A stretch of 64,000 bases of DNA from Fervidobacterium_A thailandense (GTDB taxonomy: Bacteria; Thermotogota; Thermotogae; Thermotogales; Fervidobacteriaceae). The DNA lies in the NCBI RefSeq assembly GCF_041505935.1, contig NZ_CP140110.1, one strand, 5' to 3'. The number at the start of each line of letters is the position of its first letter. Position 1 is the stretch's first letter. Below, in pieces: positions 17,500 through 26,238 of this stretch. The position numbers and the translations under genes were made by a program. A model generated the notes under the pieces. The model saw only the letters and a list, made by a program, of their open reading frames with translations. It did not search any database and was not told the origin of the DNA.

Positions 17500-17515
17500 G
17501 TATATACGTATATAC
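17500..17515. repeat. Tandem pair of an 8-bp palindrome between the two envelope genes
   Basis: GTATATAC occurs twice head to tail, making a 16-bp perfect palindrome 12 bp after the rod-protein stop codon. It could be a protein-binding site or a weak hairpin. A run of A and G follows. No convincing promoter was found between here and the barrel gene. Confidence 0.5.
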
Positions 17516-17621
17516 TGTCGAAAAAAAGGGGGGATGCGATTTAAGAGTTTGAATGTTTAAAACTTCGATTCTTACGTTTCTGGATTTCTTTCAAATCTTT
17601 TGAGGAGGAGGGAGATTAGGT

Positions 17622-18980
17622 ATGAAGAAGGTTCTTGTGGGTTTACTTTTGGTAGTTGCGCTCTTTGCGTTTGCCGCTGAGACGACGTTTACTATTGGTA
17701 ACTTTAGTTATTCCGGTACTGTCAGGTTCCAGTTGGTCGTTGACAAGGGTGGAATAAACATCAGCGGTATAGCAACCGATGGTACGAACGCTGACTTTGT
17801 TAGAGGGCGTGTAAGTTTTACATTCGGTCCGACAAGTCAAGTTGGTGCGACGTTTTCACTATCGTACAGTGGTATTAGTGACAAAGGTATGACATTTGAC
17901 CTTAAGCTTAATGATGTCAAGTTTGAAACACCTTTCTTCACGGGTTATTACACCACGAGTCCCCAGTTCGTCAGCGATTACTTTACTGGTAGAGATGCCA
18001 AAGGAAATTTCGTAGCAGGACTTAAAGATGCGTTCCAGATAACTCTCCCGAAGACCGTTCCTGGTCTTGAGTTTTACTTCCAAGAATTAAAAGATGATAC
18101 GACAAACGATGCCATATACTTCGAGGATATGCTCTTAGTCAAGTACACCGTGAAACCATTTACTCTTATCGGAGGTTTCTACAACATAGCAAACAAGGAT
18201 AAATACGAATATGGTGCACACGCCAATGCCGAGTTTGACCTTGGAATCATAAAACCGAACGTTACAGTCTTTGCAGGAATGGTTGATGAAGACGGTAAAA
18301 CCGCTTACGACCTCATAGTTAAAGGTTCCATGACACCAGTAAAAGGACTAACCATTGCTCCGGAATTTAAAATGGGTGAAAACCTCGACAAACTCGATTA
18401 CAAATCCTCGAACATTGAGAATGGAAAATACGTTAAAGCAACAATTACATATACCGATACGTTCGGTCCAGTCACACCAACTCTTAAGATAACACCGAAC
18501 TACGATTTCTCCGGTGCGCAAGGTACGTTTTCTCTTAAGCTCGATGAAGCCAAAGTCGTGTTGAAGGTTGATCCAGTTACACTAACAGCGAAAGTTACGA
18601 ACGATAATGTTCTCGATGAAAAGAAGAAATATACACTTGATGCCGATGTTAAACTGGTTATCGATAAAACGACCGTTGGCGCATTTGCTTTCTGGGATAA
18701 CGTTGCGGAAATCGATAAATACAAATACATTAACGCTTACGTGGAAACAACCATCGATCAGCTCTATCTCCGCGGAGACTACGCGATGTTTAAAGACAAG
18801 ACCGGAGACAAGAACGGTTACAAGATCTACGGTAAGTACAACTTAACTGCAAACACTTACTTCGACGGTTACTACGGAACTCTTGGTGATCCCGATAAAA
18901 ACAAAATCTATGATGCGGCTGGTGAATTCCTGAATGCTCCAGATTGGAAAGTCAGGTTGGTGTACGAGGCCAAGTTCTAA
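17622..18980 (+). CDS. Omp-beta-like outer-membrane (toga) beta-barrel protein
   Basis: 452 aa. Signal peptide (1-18, ending FAFA-AE) followed by alternating polar and hydrophobic strands throughout, with many Tyr, Asp, Lys and Gly residues, and a terminal phenylalanine (YEAKF), the usual C-terminal signature of barrel proteins inserted by the BAM machinery. There are no cysteines or long hydrophobic helices. The pairing with the rod protein upstream parallels the Omp-alpha/Omp-beta pair of Thermotoga, where Omp-beta is a major pore-forming toga protein. Ribosome site GAGGAGGAGGG lies close upstream. A very strong terminator follows. Sequence-level family could not be confirmed by search, so porin function is an inference from pattern and context. 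Confidence 0.75.
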   Translation: MKKVLVGLLLVVALFAFAAETTFTIGNFSYSGTVRFQLVVDKGGINISGIATDGTNADFVRGRVSFTFGPTSQVGATFSLSYSGISDKGMTFDLKLNDVKFETPFFTGYYTTSPQFVSDYFTGRDAKGNFVAGLKDAFQITLPKTVPGLEFYFQELKDDTTNDAIYFEDMLLVKYTVKPFTLIGGFYNIANKDKYEYGAHANAEFDLGIIKPNVTVFAGMVDEDGKTAYDLIVKGSMTPVKGLTIAPEFKMGENLDKLDYKSSNIENGKYVKATITYTDTFGPVTPTLKITPNYDFSGAQGTFSLKLDEAKVVLKVDPVTLTAKVTNDNVLDEKKKYTLDADVKLVIDKTTVGAFAFWDNVAEIDKYKYINAYVETTIDQLYLRGDYAMFKDKTGDKNGYKIYGKYNLTANTYFDGYYGTLGDPDKNKIYDAAGEFLNAPDWKVRLVYEAKF

Positions 18981-19011
18981 TTCGTGCAACGTAATAAACG
19001 TCAGTGAACAG

Positions 19012-19045
19012 CAAAACCCCCGCGTCCGCGGGGGTTTTGTTTTGC
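19012..19045 (+). terminator. Bidirectional rho-independent terminator
   Basis: Stem CAAAACCCCCGCG / CGCGGGGGTTTTG with the apex opened, then TTTTGCTT on the plus strand. It lies between the convergent barrel gene and the aldehyde dehydrogenase gene and has an A-rich start that gives a short T-tract on the other strand too. Confidence 0.9.
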
Positions 19046-19064
19046 TTGGTGGTTTATTTGTTGC

Positions 19065-20642
19065 CTAAATCTTCTCACTCCACACCTTCGCTTGGAGGAA
19101 TAGGCCAAGGTAGTCCCGTCCACCCGCCTTGCTATCCGTTCCGCTCATGTTGAACCCACCGAACGGATGGACACCCACGAGTGCGCCTGTGCATTTGCGG
19201 TTGAAGTATAGGTTACCAACGTGGAACTCTTCTTTTGCACGTTCAATCCTTGTCCTGTCCCGTGAGTACAACGAGCCGGTAAGTCCGTATTCGGTGCTGT
19301 TGGCAATCCTCAACGCATCGTCGAAGTCTTCAGCCTTTATGAACGCCAGCAATGGGCCAAATATTTCTTCTTGGGCTATTCGTGCATTCCAAGCTACGTC
19401 TTTGAAAATGGTCGGTTCGATGAAGTAACCTCCCAAATCCTCACGTGAGTTACCACCCCAGATGAGTTGGCCTTCGTTCTTGCCTATCTCGATGTAGGCC
19501 ATTATCTTTTCCATCGAACTCTTGTTTATCACAGGTCCGAGCCAGTTTTCTTTGTAGCGTACATCACCCATCTTGATCTTTTTCATACGTTCCAGAACTT
19601 TTTCAATGACGATATCGTAGACGTCTTTGACAACGATAGCCCTACTTCCCGCACTACATTTCTGGCCCTGGTAGCCGAACGCGCTCACAACGATACCTTC
19701 CGCAGCTGCGTCAAGGTCCGCGGTTTCATCCACCACCACCGCGTCCTTTCCTCCCATCTCAAGAACGGTGCGTTTTATCCAAATTTGACCTGGTTGCGGC
19801 TTTGCGGCAAGTTCGTGGATCCTCAATCCGACGTCCTTAGAACCGGTAAAGCTGATGAACCGCACCTTGGGATGTTTTACGAGAAACTCCCCAGCCAGTG
19901 CTCCGCTACCGGGAAGGAAGTTTATCACTCCGTCCGGTAATCCGACCTCGCGCATGACCTCGAAGAATTTCGCCGCGATGACCGGGCTATCGCTTGCGGG
20001 TTTAAGCACGACGGTGTTTCCCGTGACGATTGCAGCACTCGTCATTCCTACGAGGATGGCGAGTGGGAAGTTCCACGGTGGGATGATGGCACCGACTCCA
20101 AGTGGTATGTAACGAAGTTCGTTGTATTCACCCGGGATCCTGACTATCGGTTGCTCGGAGGCGTACCTGAGCATTTCACGTGCGTAGAATTCCAGAAAAT
20201 CGATGGCCTCAGAAACGTCCGCGTCCGCTTCGATCCAGTTCTTGCCGACCTCGTACACGAGCCAGGCGTCGAACTCAAACTTGCGCTCGCGTATGAGCTG
20301 TGCGGCTTTCAGCAGGTACTCGGCACGTTTCCACGCGGGTGTACGACTCCAGGTTTCGTAGGCTTTCCAAGCTTCCTGGACAGCCAGATCCGCGAGCTCT
20401 TCGGTTGCACTGTTTACGATTCCAACAACCTCGTCGAACTTGCTGGGGTTGATGGAGCGAATCTTCTTTTCCGTTTTGTAGTGTTTTCCTCCGATGACGA
20501 TATCGTACTCTCTACCGAACTCTTTGTAGACCTTCTCGAGAGCCTCGTGCATACGTTTCTCGTTTTCCGGTAGGTCAAAGTTGACCGGTGGCTCGTTTTT
20601 GAACGGTGGAATAATCGTCCAGTGTGTCGCCTCGTAAGACAT
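19065..20642 (-). CDS. rocA: 1-pyrroline-5-carboxylate (glutamate-semialdehyde) dehydrogenase
   Basis: 525 aa NAD(P)-dependent aldehyde dehydrogenase. Oxidises glutamate-5-semialdehyde (P5C) to glutamate. Seen: PPWNFPLAI and VLKPASDSP (cofactor binding), FTGSKDVG, the general-base Glu in LEMGGKDA (about 293) and the catalytic Cys in GYQGQKCSAGS (about 328), with the long N-terminal extension typical of RocA/PutA-C rather than generic ALDH. It lies 139 bp downstream of oraE in the ornithine operon, separated by a large hairpin. Context suggests a link between ornithine or proline breakdown and glutamate. Start: ATG 20642 preceded by GGAGGGGGAGAGGG. Other semialdehydes cannot be excluded from sequence alone. 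Confidence 0.88.
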   Translation of the reverse strand: MSYEATHWTIIPPFKNEPPVNFDLPENEKRMHEALEKVYKEFGREYDIVIGGKHYKTEKKIRSINPSKFDEVVGIVNSATEELADLAVQEAWKAYETWSRTPAWKRAEYLLKAAQLIRERKFEFDAWLVYEVGKNWIEADADVSEAIDFLEFYAREMLRYASEQPIVRIPGEYNELRYIPLGVGAIIPPWNFPLAILVGMTSAAIVTGNTVVLKPASDSPVIAAKFFEVMREVGLPDGVINFLPGSGALAGEFLVKHPKVRFISFTGSKDVGLRIHELAAKPQPGQIWIKRTVLEMGGKDAVVVDETADLDAAAEGIVVSAFGYQGQKCSAGSRAIVVKDVYDIVIEKVLERMKKIKMGDVRYKENWLGPVINKSSMEKIMAYIEIGKNEGQLIWGGNSREDLGGYFIEPTIFKDVAWNARIAQEEIFGPLLAFIKAEDFDDALRIANSTEYGLTGSLYSRDRTRIERAKEEFHVGNLYFNRKCTGALVGVHPFGGFNMSGTDSKAGGRDYLGLFLQAKVWSEKI

Positions 20643-20664
20643 CCCTCTCCCCCTCCTTACGAAT

Positions 20665-20703
20665 CGACCGCTGACCGAATCCTGTAATTTCGGCCAGCGG
20701 TCG
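20665..20703 (-). other. Long intercistronic hairpin between oraE and rocA
   Basis: A 15-position stem (CGACCGCTG, one A-C mismatch, CCGAA, pairing with TTCGG and CAGCGGTCG across a 9-nt loop). There is no T-tract on either strand, and it ends about 11 nt before the purine-rich ribosome site of rocA. It could be an RNase processing or stability element, or could control rocA translation. Confidence 0.7.
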
Positions 20704-20781
20704 GAATGTGATTACCCGAAGCTACAAAACGACTTTGTGATTTCCATCGAAAATTTTGGCGGTTTTGGCACTTTTAAGGCC

Positions 20782-22992
20782 TCAGTTTCCGGAACTCTGG
20801 GCATCGCGTTCCCTCAGTTTTTTGACGATGAACGATGCGACGTGAATTCCCTTCGTTCCGCGCCCGAATCCTGCATCGACGCCGTTTTCGATTGCCAGGT
20901 CGTTCGTGATCTGCGTACCTCCCACGATGATGAGCACTTTATCGCGGATACCTTTCTCGATTGCCAGCTCGTTGAGCCTTCGCATGTTCTTTATATGCAC
21001 GTCGTTGTGCGTGATTATCATCGAGGCGAGTATCGCATCCGCACCGGTCTCTATCGCCGCGTCGATAAGTTTTTCCGGTGGGCAGCTGGTGCCAAGGTAA
21101 TGATACTTGATACCGTACTTTTCGATACCACCGTGCTTTATGTCGAGTATCTCCCTCAATCCCACCGAGTGTTCGTCCTCGCCCACAGTCGCCGCTACAA
21201 CGGTTATTGGTCGTTTGGCCACGAAATCGAATATCTCATCTTCGGGCAAAATCTCAGGCTTCTTCGGGAGTTTCAGCTCGTCGATCTTAATTTCGAAGGG
21301 CACTTTTGCCTTAACCTCAACGTACGTACCTTCCGCTGGGTGGAGGACCGTTTTGGCTATTATCGTCGGATCCTCAAGACCAAGTCTTTCACAAACCGCG
21401 AGTGCAGCTGCTTCGGCGTACTCTTCCGGGAGTGAGAAGGTCATATCCAGTTGTATCCAACCATCCGCGTACCATTCAACTTCAGGTTTTATGACATTTC
21501 GTGCTTTCATGTCCTTAACGCGTTGGAGTCTTAGGTTCACGTTGTCAGTCTCGTCGAGTTCGTCGATGAATTGGATCTTCTCCGGTTTGTGGAACGTACA
21601 CCCTCCGATAAGATCACACGGTTTTTCCAATCCCTCCGGTAGGTTGTTGTAACCGAAGTGTTCACACACGGGTGCCATGTAATCCGGGTCCCTAGGTACA
21701 ACCGTTCCGGCTGCGATTTCTCCATCTTTCTTCCTTGCAATCCCATCACCGAGTCGTTCGGGATAATAGCCGTTATCTACAAACATCCCAGCCTCGAGTG
21801 CTTCAAAGTAACCTCCCATTTCGAGGATTTCCTCGAGCATCAGGATGGCACGCATCTTCAATTCGCGTACCTTTTCGCGAATCGCTTCCCGGTCTATCTT
21901 GACGTACTTCTGGATTCCATCCATTGCAAGGAGCGTGTGTTTTGCCGTTTCAACACCGCGGATCGAGTTTATGTGCCACGGTACGTTCCTACCCTCATCG
22001 GGGGTTATCGTGGACTGTAAGTCCGCGCTGGTGAGTCTGGAGAGTACCGCGTTCAATACGTGAACTCTCGTTGCGTCAAAAAGGTCCGATTCGATGTACC
22101 TGGTGTTCATCTGTGCTCGGAACCTGAAACCTTTGAAGAGTTCTCTGAGCGCAACTGCATACGGTAGGTCAATGCGCATCTCCGGTGTTGGCGCGATCAT
22201 CGGTGGAACGGTGGAGAGTGCGATGTTTTCTTTCGGCATGCCCACTTTAAGTGAGAACATACAGTTGATACCGTGCTGAACCAAGAGCTCCGGCATGACG
22301 GTCCAGGAGATTTTTGCCGATGCGTTCGCGTTGTGCGCACCATCGATTTGGAGCATCCCTGCCCATGCCATTATCTTCTTGGCAACGGCCGCATCCACGA
22401 ACGAGCGCACGGGGTTAACACCACGATAGAGGATGTTGTACTGCGGGTCCTGGTGTGCCCCGTTAACACCCTCTTCCGCAAAGAGTACGGCTATCTCCGG
22501 TCCGGCAACCCCGGAAACGTAGCTGTGGAAGTTTATGGGTCTACCGACTTCGTCCTCGATCAAATCGAGTGCCTTCCTCGTTGCGCGCACCTGTTTACGG
22601 GTGATTGGTATACCACCGACGCCTTCGGGAGTCCCCTCGATGAGGCCGTCAAAGTGCGACTGTCCGAGTGTGCGGATGACCATGATGTGGTCCGCACCGT
22701 GCCAGGCGGCCATGCGCATCCTGCGAATATCATCCTCGAACCGACCGGACGCGATCTCCGCGGTGATGACAACATCCGGTTGCGGATCTATGTTGTTAAA
22801 ATAGTGCGCCGCGGGAAGTGGAATGCTGTTCTTCAACGGCTCGCTAATTTGGTAGTATTCGTACCTATCAACCTTCGTACCTTCGGGAAGTTTCTTTCTC
22901 CAGGTCCACCCTCTGCGTCTTGGTCGGTATTTGTCCAAATCTTTCAGTATTTCTTCGATATCTATAGGCTTTTTGGGATCCAGTGGCATCAT
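20782..22992 (-). CDS. oraE: D-ornithine 4,5-aminomutase, large (B12/PLP) subunit
   Basis: 736 aa, the usual length. With OraS it moves the terminal amino group of D-ornithine to C4 giving 2,4-diaminopentanoate, by an adenosylcobalamin radical mechanism assisted by PLP. The C-terminal Rossmann domain has the cobalamin motif D-E-H-S-V-G with axial His608, and Lys619 (in LDIKHGG) lies 11 residues later, the spacing of the axial His and PLP-binding Lys I recall for the Clostridium sticklandii enzyme. The N-terminal part is the TIM barrel. Length and gene neighbours argue for ornithine rather than lysine 5,6-aminomutase, whose subunits divide differently. ATG overlaps the oraS stop (TAATG), implying coupled translation. 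Confidence 0.95.
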   Translation of the reverse strand: MMPLDPKKPIDIEEILKDLDKYRPRRRGWTWRKKLPEGTKVDRYEYYQISEPLKNSIPLPAAHYFNNIDPQPDVVITAEIASGRFEDDIRRMRMAAWHGADHIMVIRTLGQSHFDGLIEGTPEGVGGIPITRKQVRATRKALDLIEDEVGRPINFHSYVSGVAGPEIAVLFAEEGVNGAHQDPQYNILYRGVNPVRSFVDAAVAKKIMAWAGMLQIDGAHNANASAKISWTVMPELLVQHGINCMFSLKVGMPKENIALSTVPPMIAPTPEMRIDLPYAVALRELFKGFRFRAQMNTRYIESDLFDATRVHVLNAVLSRLTSADLQSTITPDEGRNVPWHINSIRGVETAKHTLLAMDGIQKYVKIDREAIREKVRELKMRAILMLEEILEMGGYFEALEAGMFVDNGYYPERLGDGIARKKDGEIAAGTVVPRDPDYMAPVCEHFGYNNLPEGLEKPCDLIGGCTFHKPEKIQFIDELDETDNVNLRLQRVKDMKARNVIKPEVEWYADGWIQLDMTFSLPEEYAEAAALAVCERLGLEDPTIIAKTVLHPAEGTYVEVKAKVPFEIKIDELKLPKKPEILPEDEIFDFVAKRPITVVAATVGEDEHSVGLREILDIKHGGIEKYGIKYHYLGTSCPPEKLIDAAIETGADAILASMIITHNDVHIKNMRRLNELAIEKGIRDKVLIIVGGTQITNDLAIENGVDAGFGRGTKGIHVASFIVKKLRERDAQSSGN

Positions 22993-23360
22993 TACTTCTT
23001 CACCCCTTTGAATATCCTGTCCACATCGTCCCAGTACATACCGTTTATCAACCTTCTACCGGCTTCTATGTAGTCTATGTTGTGCTCTTTCGCGATCCTC
23101 CAAACGATGTGTCCTGCACCCTTTCCAAGGAGTCCACGTTCGAAAATCATGTCCACGAGTTTCTTCGCCTCGAGGCTGTTGAATCCCATTCTTAGAAGGA
23201 CGGAACGTTCTATCGACGGTGACGTGTGCGTCCTTGCAAGTTCAACAAGTGGATCGACAACCTTTTCAACAAGTTCCCAGAAGTACGCGTCGAGTTCTTC
23301 ATCACTCATGTGCTGGAGATGTCTTGATCTTTCGGCGAAATCATCCGGTCTTGGTTTCAT
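22992..23360 (-). CDS. oraS: D-ornithine 4,5-aminomutase, small subunit
   Basis: 122 aa, alpha-helical, matching the OraS family in length and in segments such as RSRHLQHMSDEELDAYFW and RMGFNSLEAKKLVD, GKGAGHIVW. OraS packs on OraE and completes the AdoCbl/PLP-dependent aminomutase. It lies 13 bp after ortB and overlaps oraE by 1 nt. Ribosome site AAAGGGGG precedes ATG. No catalytic residues are known in this subunit. Confidence 0.93.
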   Translation of the reverse strand: MKPRPDDFAERSRHLQHMSDEELDAYFWELVEKVVDPLVELARTHTSPSIERSVLLRMGFNSLEAKKLVDMIFERGLLGKGAGHIVWRIAKEHNIDYIEAGRRLINGMYWDDVDRIFKGVKK

Positions 23361-23373
23361 GATAAACCCCCTT

Positions 23374-24789
23374 TCAGCTTATCTTTATCTCAGCGATCCA
23401 TTTTTCTATCTGCTCTCTCGTGGCCCTCAGGTCTTCTTCCAGGAACTTCCATTCCGCTTCCGTGAACTGCGTTCTTCCCTCGCGCTTGATGAGTTCTTTC
23501 AAATAACTCTTCTTGAGTTCTTCCACCGGATACTCGATGACACCTATCTGAGATGGATGCTCGGGGATTGCGATGACTTGGCCGGGTTTGTCTTCAAGAA
23601 TCGGGTGCCCGCGTTTCACGATCATTCCCATCTTCTTTGCAAAAGTCAATTGGGCGGAGGGAAGTTTACCTGCACCGGTGTATTCGGTTTCGTTCACAAC
23701 GATGGTTTGATCCTCGTCCATCTCGAGTGCGAGCGCGAATGCCGCCGCCAAAGAGGTGTTACCGGCTGGTCCGCGCTGGAGTCCCTCCAGGTGCGCGAGC
23801 ATTTCGGTCACGTAGAAAACCTCTCCCTGAGTTACGAGCACGTAGCGGTCCATGTACCTGAGCGGGCGTGCGGCGTTTTTCGGCACGTCGGAGCGGTCCG
23901 GGAAAACTGCGAATGGGATACCGAAACCGGTGTGTCCGGTGGTGAAGTACTTTCTGTTGAAGTCGTTGTCACTTGCCATGTGCAAGCCTCTGAGATCGAC
24001 GCTCGCACCGATAACCTTCGTGTTGACCGCACCAGCCTTCTTCAACCCGCGGGCGGTACCGGTGATGAGTCCTCCTCCAGCGTGCGTTACAACAACCGCA
24101 TCCGGGAACCTACCGGTGAGTTTCAACATCTGCTCCGCTATCTCGTAGCCCAGGGTTTCTATTCCAGCGATCGCGTACGGTGAATAAAGGGATGCGTTGA
24201 AATAACCAGTTTCCTCGAGAAGCACGAGTGTATAGTAGAAAAGCTCCGGCCCGACGGTGAGTTGTACAACCTCGGCACCGTAGGCTTCGCAAGCGCGTCC
24301 TTTTTCCAAAATTTCCGGTTGTCCGCGCCAATGGCTATCGTAGCATTCTTGAACGATGATACATTTCAGTCCGCGCTTGGCAGCCTGCGATGCGACCGCC
24401 GCACCGTAGTTACCACTCGTTGCCGCGATGACGCCCTTGTAGCCGAGCTTCTGAGCATGGTAAACGCTCACGGCAGCTCTGCGATCCTTGAAGCTTCCGG
24501 ATGGATTTGTTGCCTCGTCTTTAAGGAATATCCGAGCTCCCTTGCCCTTCGGTGCGATTTTTCTGATGAGCCTGTTTATGTTCTTCAGCTCGACGAGTGG
24601 GGTGTTTCCCACGCACGTCTCGGCTTGGATTTTTCGCACGTCTTCGATGGAATAACCGACTTCTTTCATCATTCCCTCGTAGTCGAACGCGAACCCTTCG
24701 ATGATGAACTTTTCGTAATCAATACCGACGGCCTTCCTCATTATCTCGGCGCGCCTTGCCATGACCGCGCTGTAGGAAAGGTCCCTCAT
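23374..24789 (-). CDS. ortB: 2-amino-4-oxopentanoate thiolase, PLP-dependent beta subunit
   Basis: 471 aa. With OrtA it splits 2-amino-4-oxopentanoate with CoA into acetyl-CoA and D-alanine, the last step of the ornithine route. It has the fold-type II PLP scaffold of the threonine synthase group: PLP lysine in NPSGSFKDRR (Lys101), substrate loop TSGNYGAAV, and a glycine-rich phosphate loop THAGGGLITG. The ATG overlaps the end of ortA by 4 nt (ATGA), so the two subunits are coupled. The CysK-like look alone would not fix the function; the operon does. Confidence 0.92.
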   Translation of the reverse strand: MRDLSYSAVMARRAEIMRKAVGIDYEKFIIEGFAFDYEGMMKEVGYSIEDVRKIQAETCVGNTPLVELKNINRLIRKIAPKGKGARIFLKDEATNPSGSFKDRRAAVSVYHAQKLGYKGVIAATSGNYGAAVASQAAKRGLKCIIVQECYDSHWRGQPEILEKGRACEAYGAEVVQLTVGPELFYYTLVLLEETGYFNASLYSPYAIAGIETLGYEIAEQMLKLTGRFPDAVVVTHAGGGLITGTARGLKKAGAVNTKVIGASVDLRGLHMASDNDFNRKYFTTGHTGFGIPFAVFPDRSDVPKNAARPLRYMDRYVLVTQGEVFYVTEMLAHLEGLQRGPAGNTSLAAAFALALEMDEDQTIVVNETEYTGAGKLPSAQLTFAKKMGMIVKRGHPILEDKPGQVIAIPEHPSQIGVIEYPVEELKKSYLKELIKREGRTQFTEAEWKFLEEDLRATREQIEKWIAEIKIS

Positions 24790-25118
24790 CGCATCTCACC
24801 ACCTGGATGTTTCTCTTCTTCGCTCTCTTCGAGAATCTGGCGAAGTTCCAAGCCTATCGTTATAAGTTCCGGGACGGGCTCACCAAAATCGTGTTCGTAC
24901 TTCGGATTCACCGCTACGAGTGTACCGGTCACAAGCCTTCCGCTCGGTGTTTTCACCGTAACAACCGCGCCGGGTGATGCCACCTCATCGACCAGGAAGC
25001 CCTTCAACCGGGCCATAAGTGGGACTTTTTTTGTATCCTCCGGTACCTGCGGTGCCCGTTGTTCCGGGGTGAGGATCGTCAATTCGATCTGCACCCAGTC
25101 ACCTTTTTTGGCTAACAT
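24786..25118 (-). CDS. ortA: 2-amino-4-oxopentanoate thiolase, alpha subunit
   Basis: 110 aa, small soluble beta-rich protein (AKKGDWVQIELTILTPEQRAP...), matching OrtA in size and place directly ahead of ortB. In C. sticklandii and C. difficile the two gene products form the thiolase. Start: ATG 25118 with GAGGTGG about 5-8 nt upstream, preferred to the GTG at 25127 that would fall inside the ribosome site. 30 bp separate it from ord. Confidence 0.9.
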   Translation of the reverse strand: MLAKKGDWVQIELTILTPEQRAPQVPEDTKKVPLMARLKGFLVDEVASPGAVVTVKTPSGRLVTGTLVAVNPKYEHDFGEPVPELITIGLELRQILEESEEEKHPGGEMR

Positions 25119-25148
25119 GGCCACCACCTCGAAGTTTCAAACGAAATG

Positions 25149-26162
25149 TTAACCAATAACGCTACTGAGGATATTGCGTGGCACCGGAAGGTCTGCCATA
25201 CACTTCAAACCGGGTTGTGCACCGATGACGATGGGGATCATGTTCGTTGCGATCGCGATCGTGGCCTTACCTCCGGGAATCTCCGGCTTTATCGAGAGGT
25301 TTATATTGATGTCCCCATAGATCTCAATGTAATCACCAGTTTCAACACCCTCAAGGTGCGGGTGTATCTGCTGTGGATGGTAGAGCTCGATGACGCACTT
25401 ATCACCAATGTATGCCTTGGCCGAGTGGTTGCATCCAGCAACCATACCGGGTTGGACCTTGACAACGGGTGTTTCCCTGTAAACGTTCGAGATGATAGGT
25501 TTTCTATCCTCCTCGATGCGTGTAATATTCCAACCGAGCGCACGTGCGATCATCATGATACTCTGCGGAAATCCAATGTGCCCGACGATAGTACCTTTCC
25601 TGAGGCCTTCCTCGAACTCCTCGGGTGTTGTACCAACTCCCTGGGTTTCCATAACGGTTTTGCCAAACGGTGAGAGGTCGTTGATACGCTTGGCGACGAT
25701 CCGCTCCACCTTGCTGCAGACACCTGTGAGTGAGATGATGAGTGTATCGAGCACGAATCCGGGGTTGACACCGGTGCCGAGGATGGTCACACCGTATCGT
25801 TTCGCTAAATTATCCATGTAAAGCGATTCTTCAGGATGAGAATCGAACGGGAATGCCATCTCCTCGGCAATTGTGATCACGTTCGCGTGATTCTTCACCG
25901 CGTACTCGATCTGTGGGAGTACCTCCCTAACGAAAGAACTCGTTGCAATAACAACCACATCCGGGTTCGTCTCCTCAATGACGTCGATGGAATCTCTGAC
26001 GCGTACACCGTACGTCCCGATACCCAAAAGCTCGCCCGCATCTTTACCGATGTAATCGGGATTCTTGTCTATGACACCAACCAATTTCATGAACTTACTC
26101 TCCATAATGTTTCTTGCAATTCCTCTTCCCATCGCTCCAAAACCCCAAACCACGACACGCAT
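25149..26162 (-). CDS. ord: 2,4-diaminopentanoate dehydrogenase
   Basis: 337 aa NAD(P)-dependent oxidative deaminase acting on (2R,4S)-2,4-diaminopentanoate to give 2-amino-4-oxopentanoate. The N-terminal Rossmann fold begins MRVVVWGFGAMGRGIARN with the GxGxxG turn, and the protein resembles dihydrodipicolinate reductase-like dehydrogenases, including GTGVNPGFVLDTLI. First gene of the ornithine operon: ord, ortA, ortB, oraS, oraE, rocA. Start: ATG 26162 with GGAGGG about 9 nt upstream; the 22-residue upstream extension lacks a ribosome site and crosses the promoter. Assignment rests on family plus operon. Confidence 0.93.
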   Translation of the reverse strand: MRVVVWGFGAMGRGIARNIMESKFMKLVGVIDKNPDYIGKDAGELLGIGTYGVRVRDSIDVIEETNPDVVVIATSSFVREVLPQIEYAVKNHANVITIAEEMAFPFDSHPEESLYMDNLAKRYGVTILGTGVNPGFVLDTLIISLTGVCSKVERIVAKRINDLSPFGKTVMETQGVGTTPEEFEEGLRKGTIVGHIGFPQSIMMIARALGWNITRIEEDRKPIISNVYRETPVVKVQPGMVAGCNHSAKAYIGDKCVIELYHPQQIHPHLEGVETGDYIEIYGDININLSIKPEIPGGKATIAIATNMIPIVIGAQPGLKCMADLPVPRNILSSVIG

Positions 26163-26208
26163 AGTGAAACCCTCCCTCTGAGAAGTGCTGATGAGTCTGA
26201 CTAAAAAT

Positions 26209-26238
26209 ATTTTAAACTGTTCGCTCACGTTTTCTCAA
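26209..26238 (-). promoter_or_regulatory. Promoter of the ornithine operon
   Basis: On the minus strand TTGAGA (5 of 6), 18-nt spacer, TAAAAT (5 of 6), with a predicted leader of about 40 nt to the ord ATG. The site is seen; its use is inferred. Confidence 0.6.

Noticed and set aside
20737..21435. Plus-strand frame of 232 codons over the 3' end of oraE
   Set aside because: Overlaps the B12-binding domain of oraE in antisense; composition is Arg/Asp/Tyr-rich noise with no domain.
23077..24183. A 368-codon open frame on the plus strand opposite oraS and ortB
   Set aside because: It lies antisense to two confidently identified genes, has no ribosome site or family motifs, and is explained by codon bias that keeps the opposite frame open. 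Similar long antisense frames occur opposite oraE, ord, polC, flgK and rnr.
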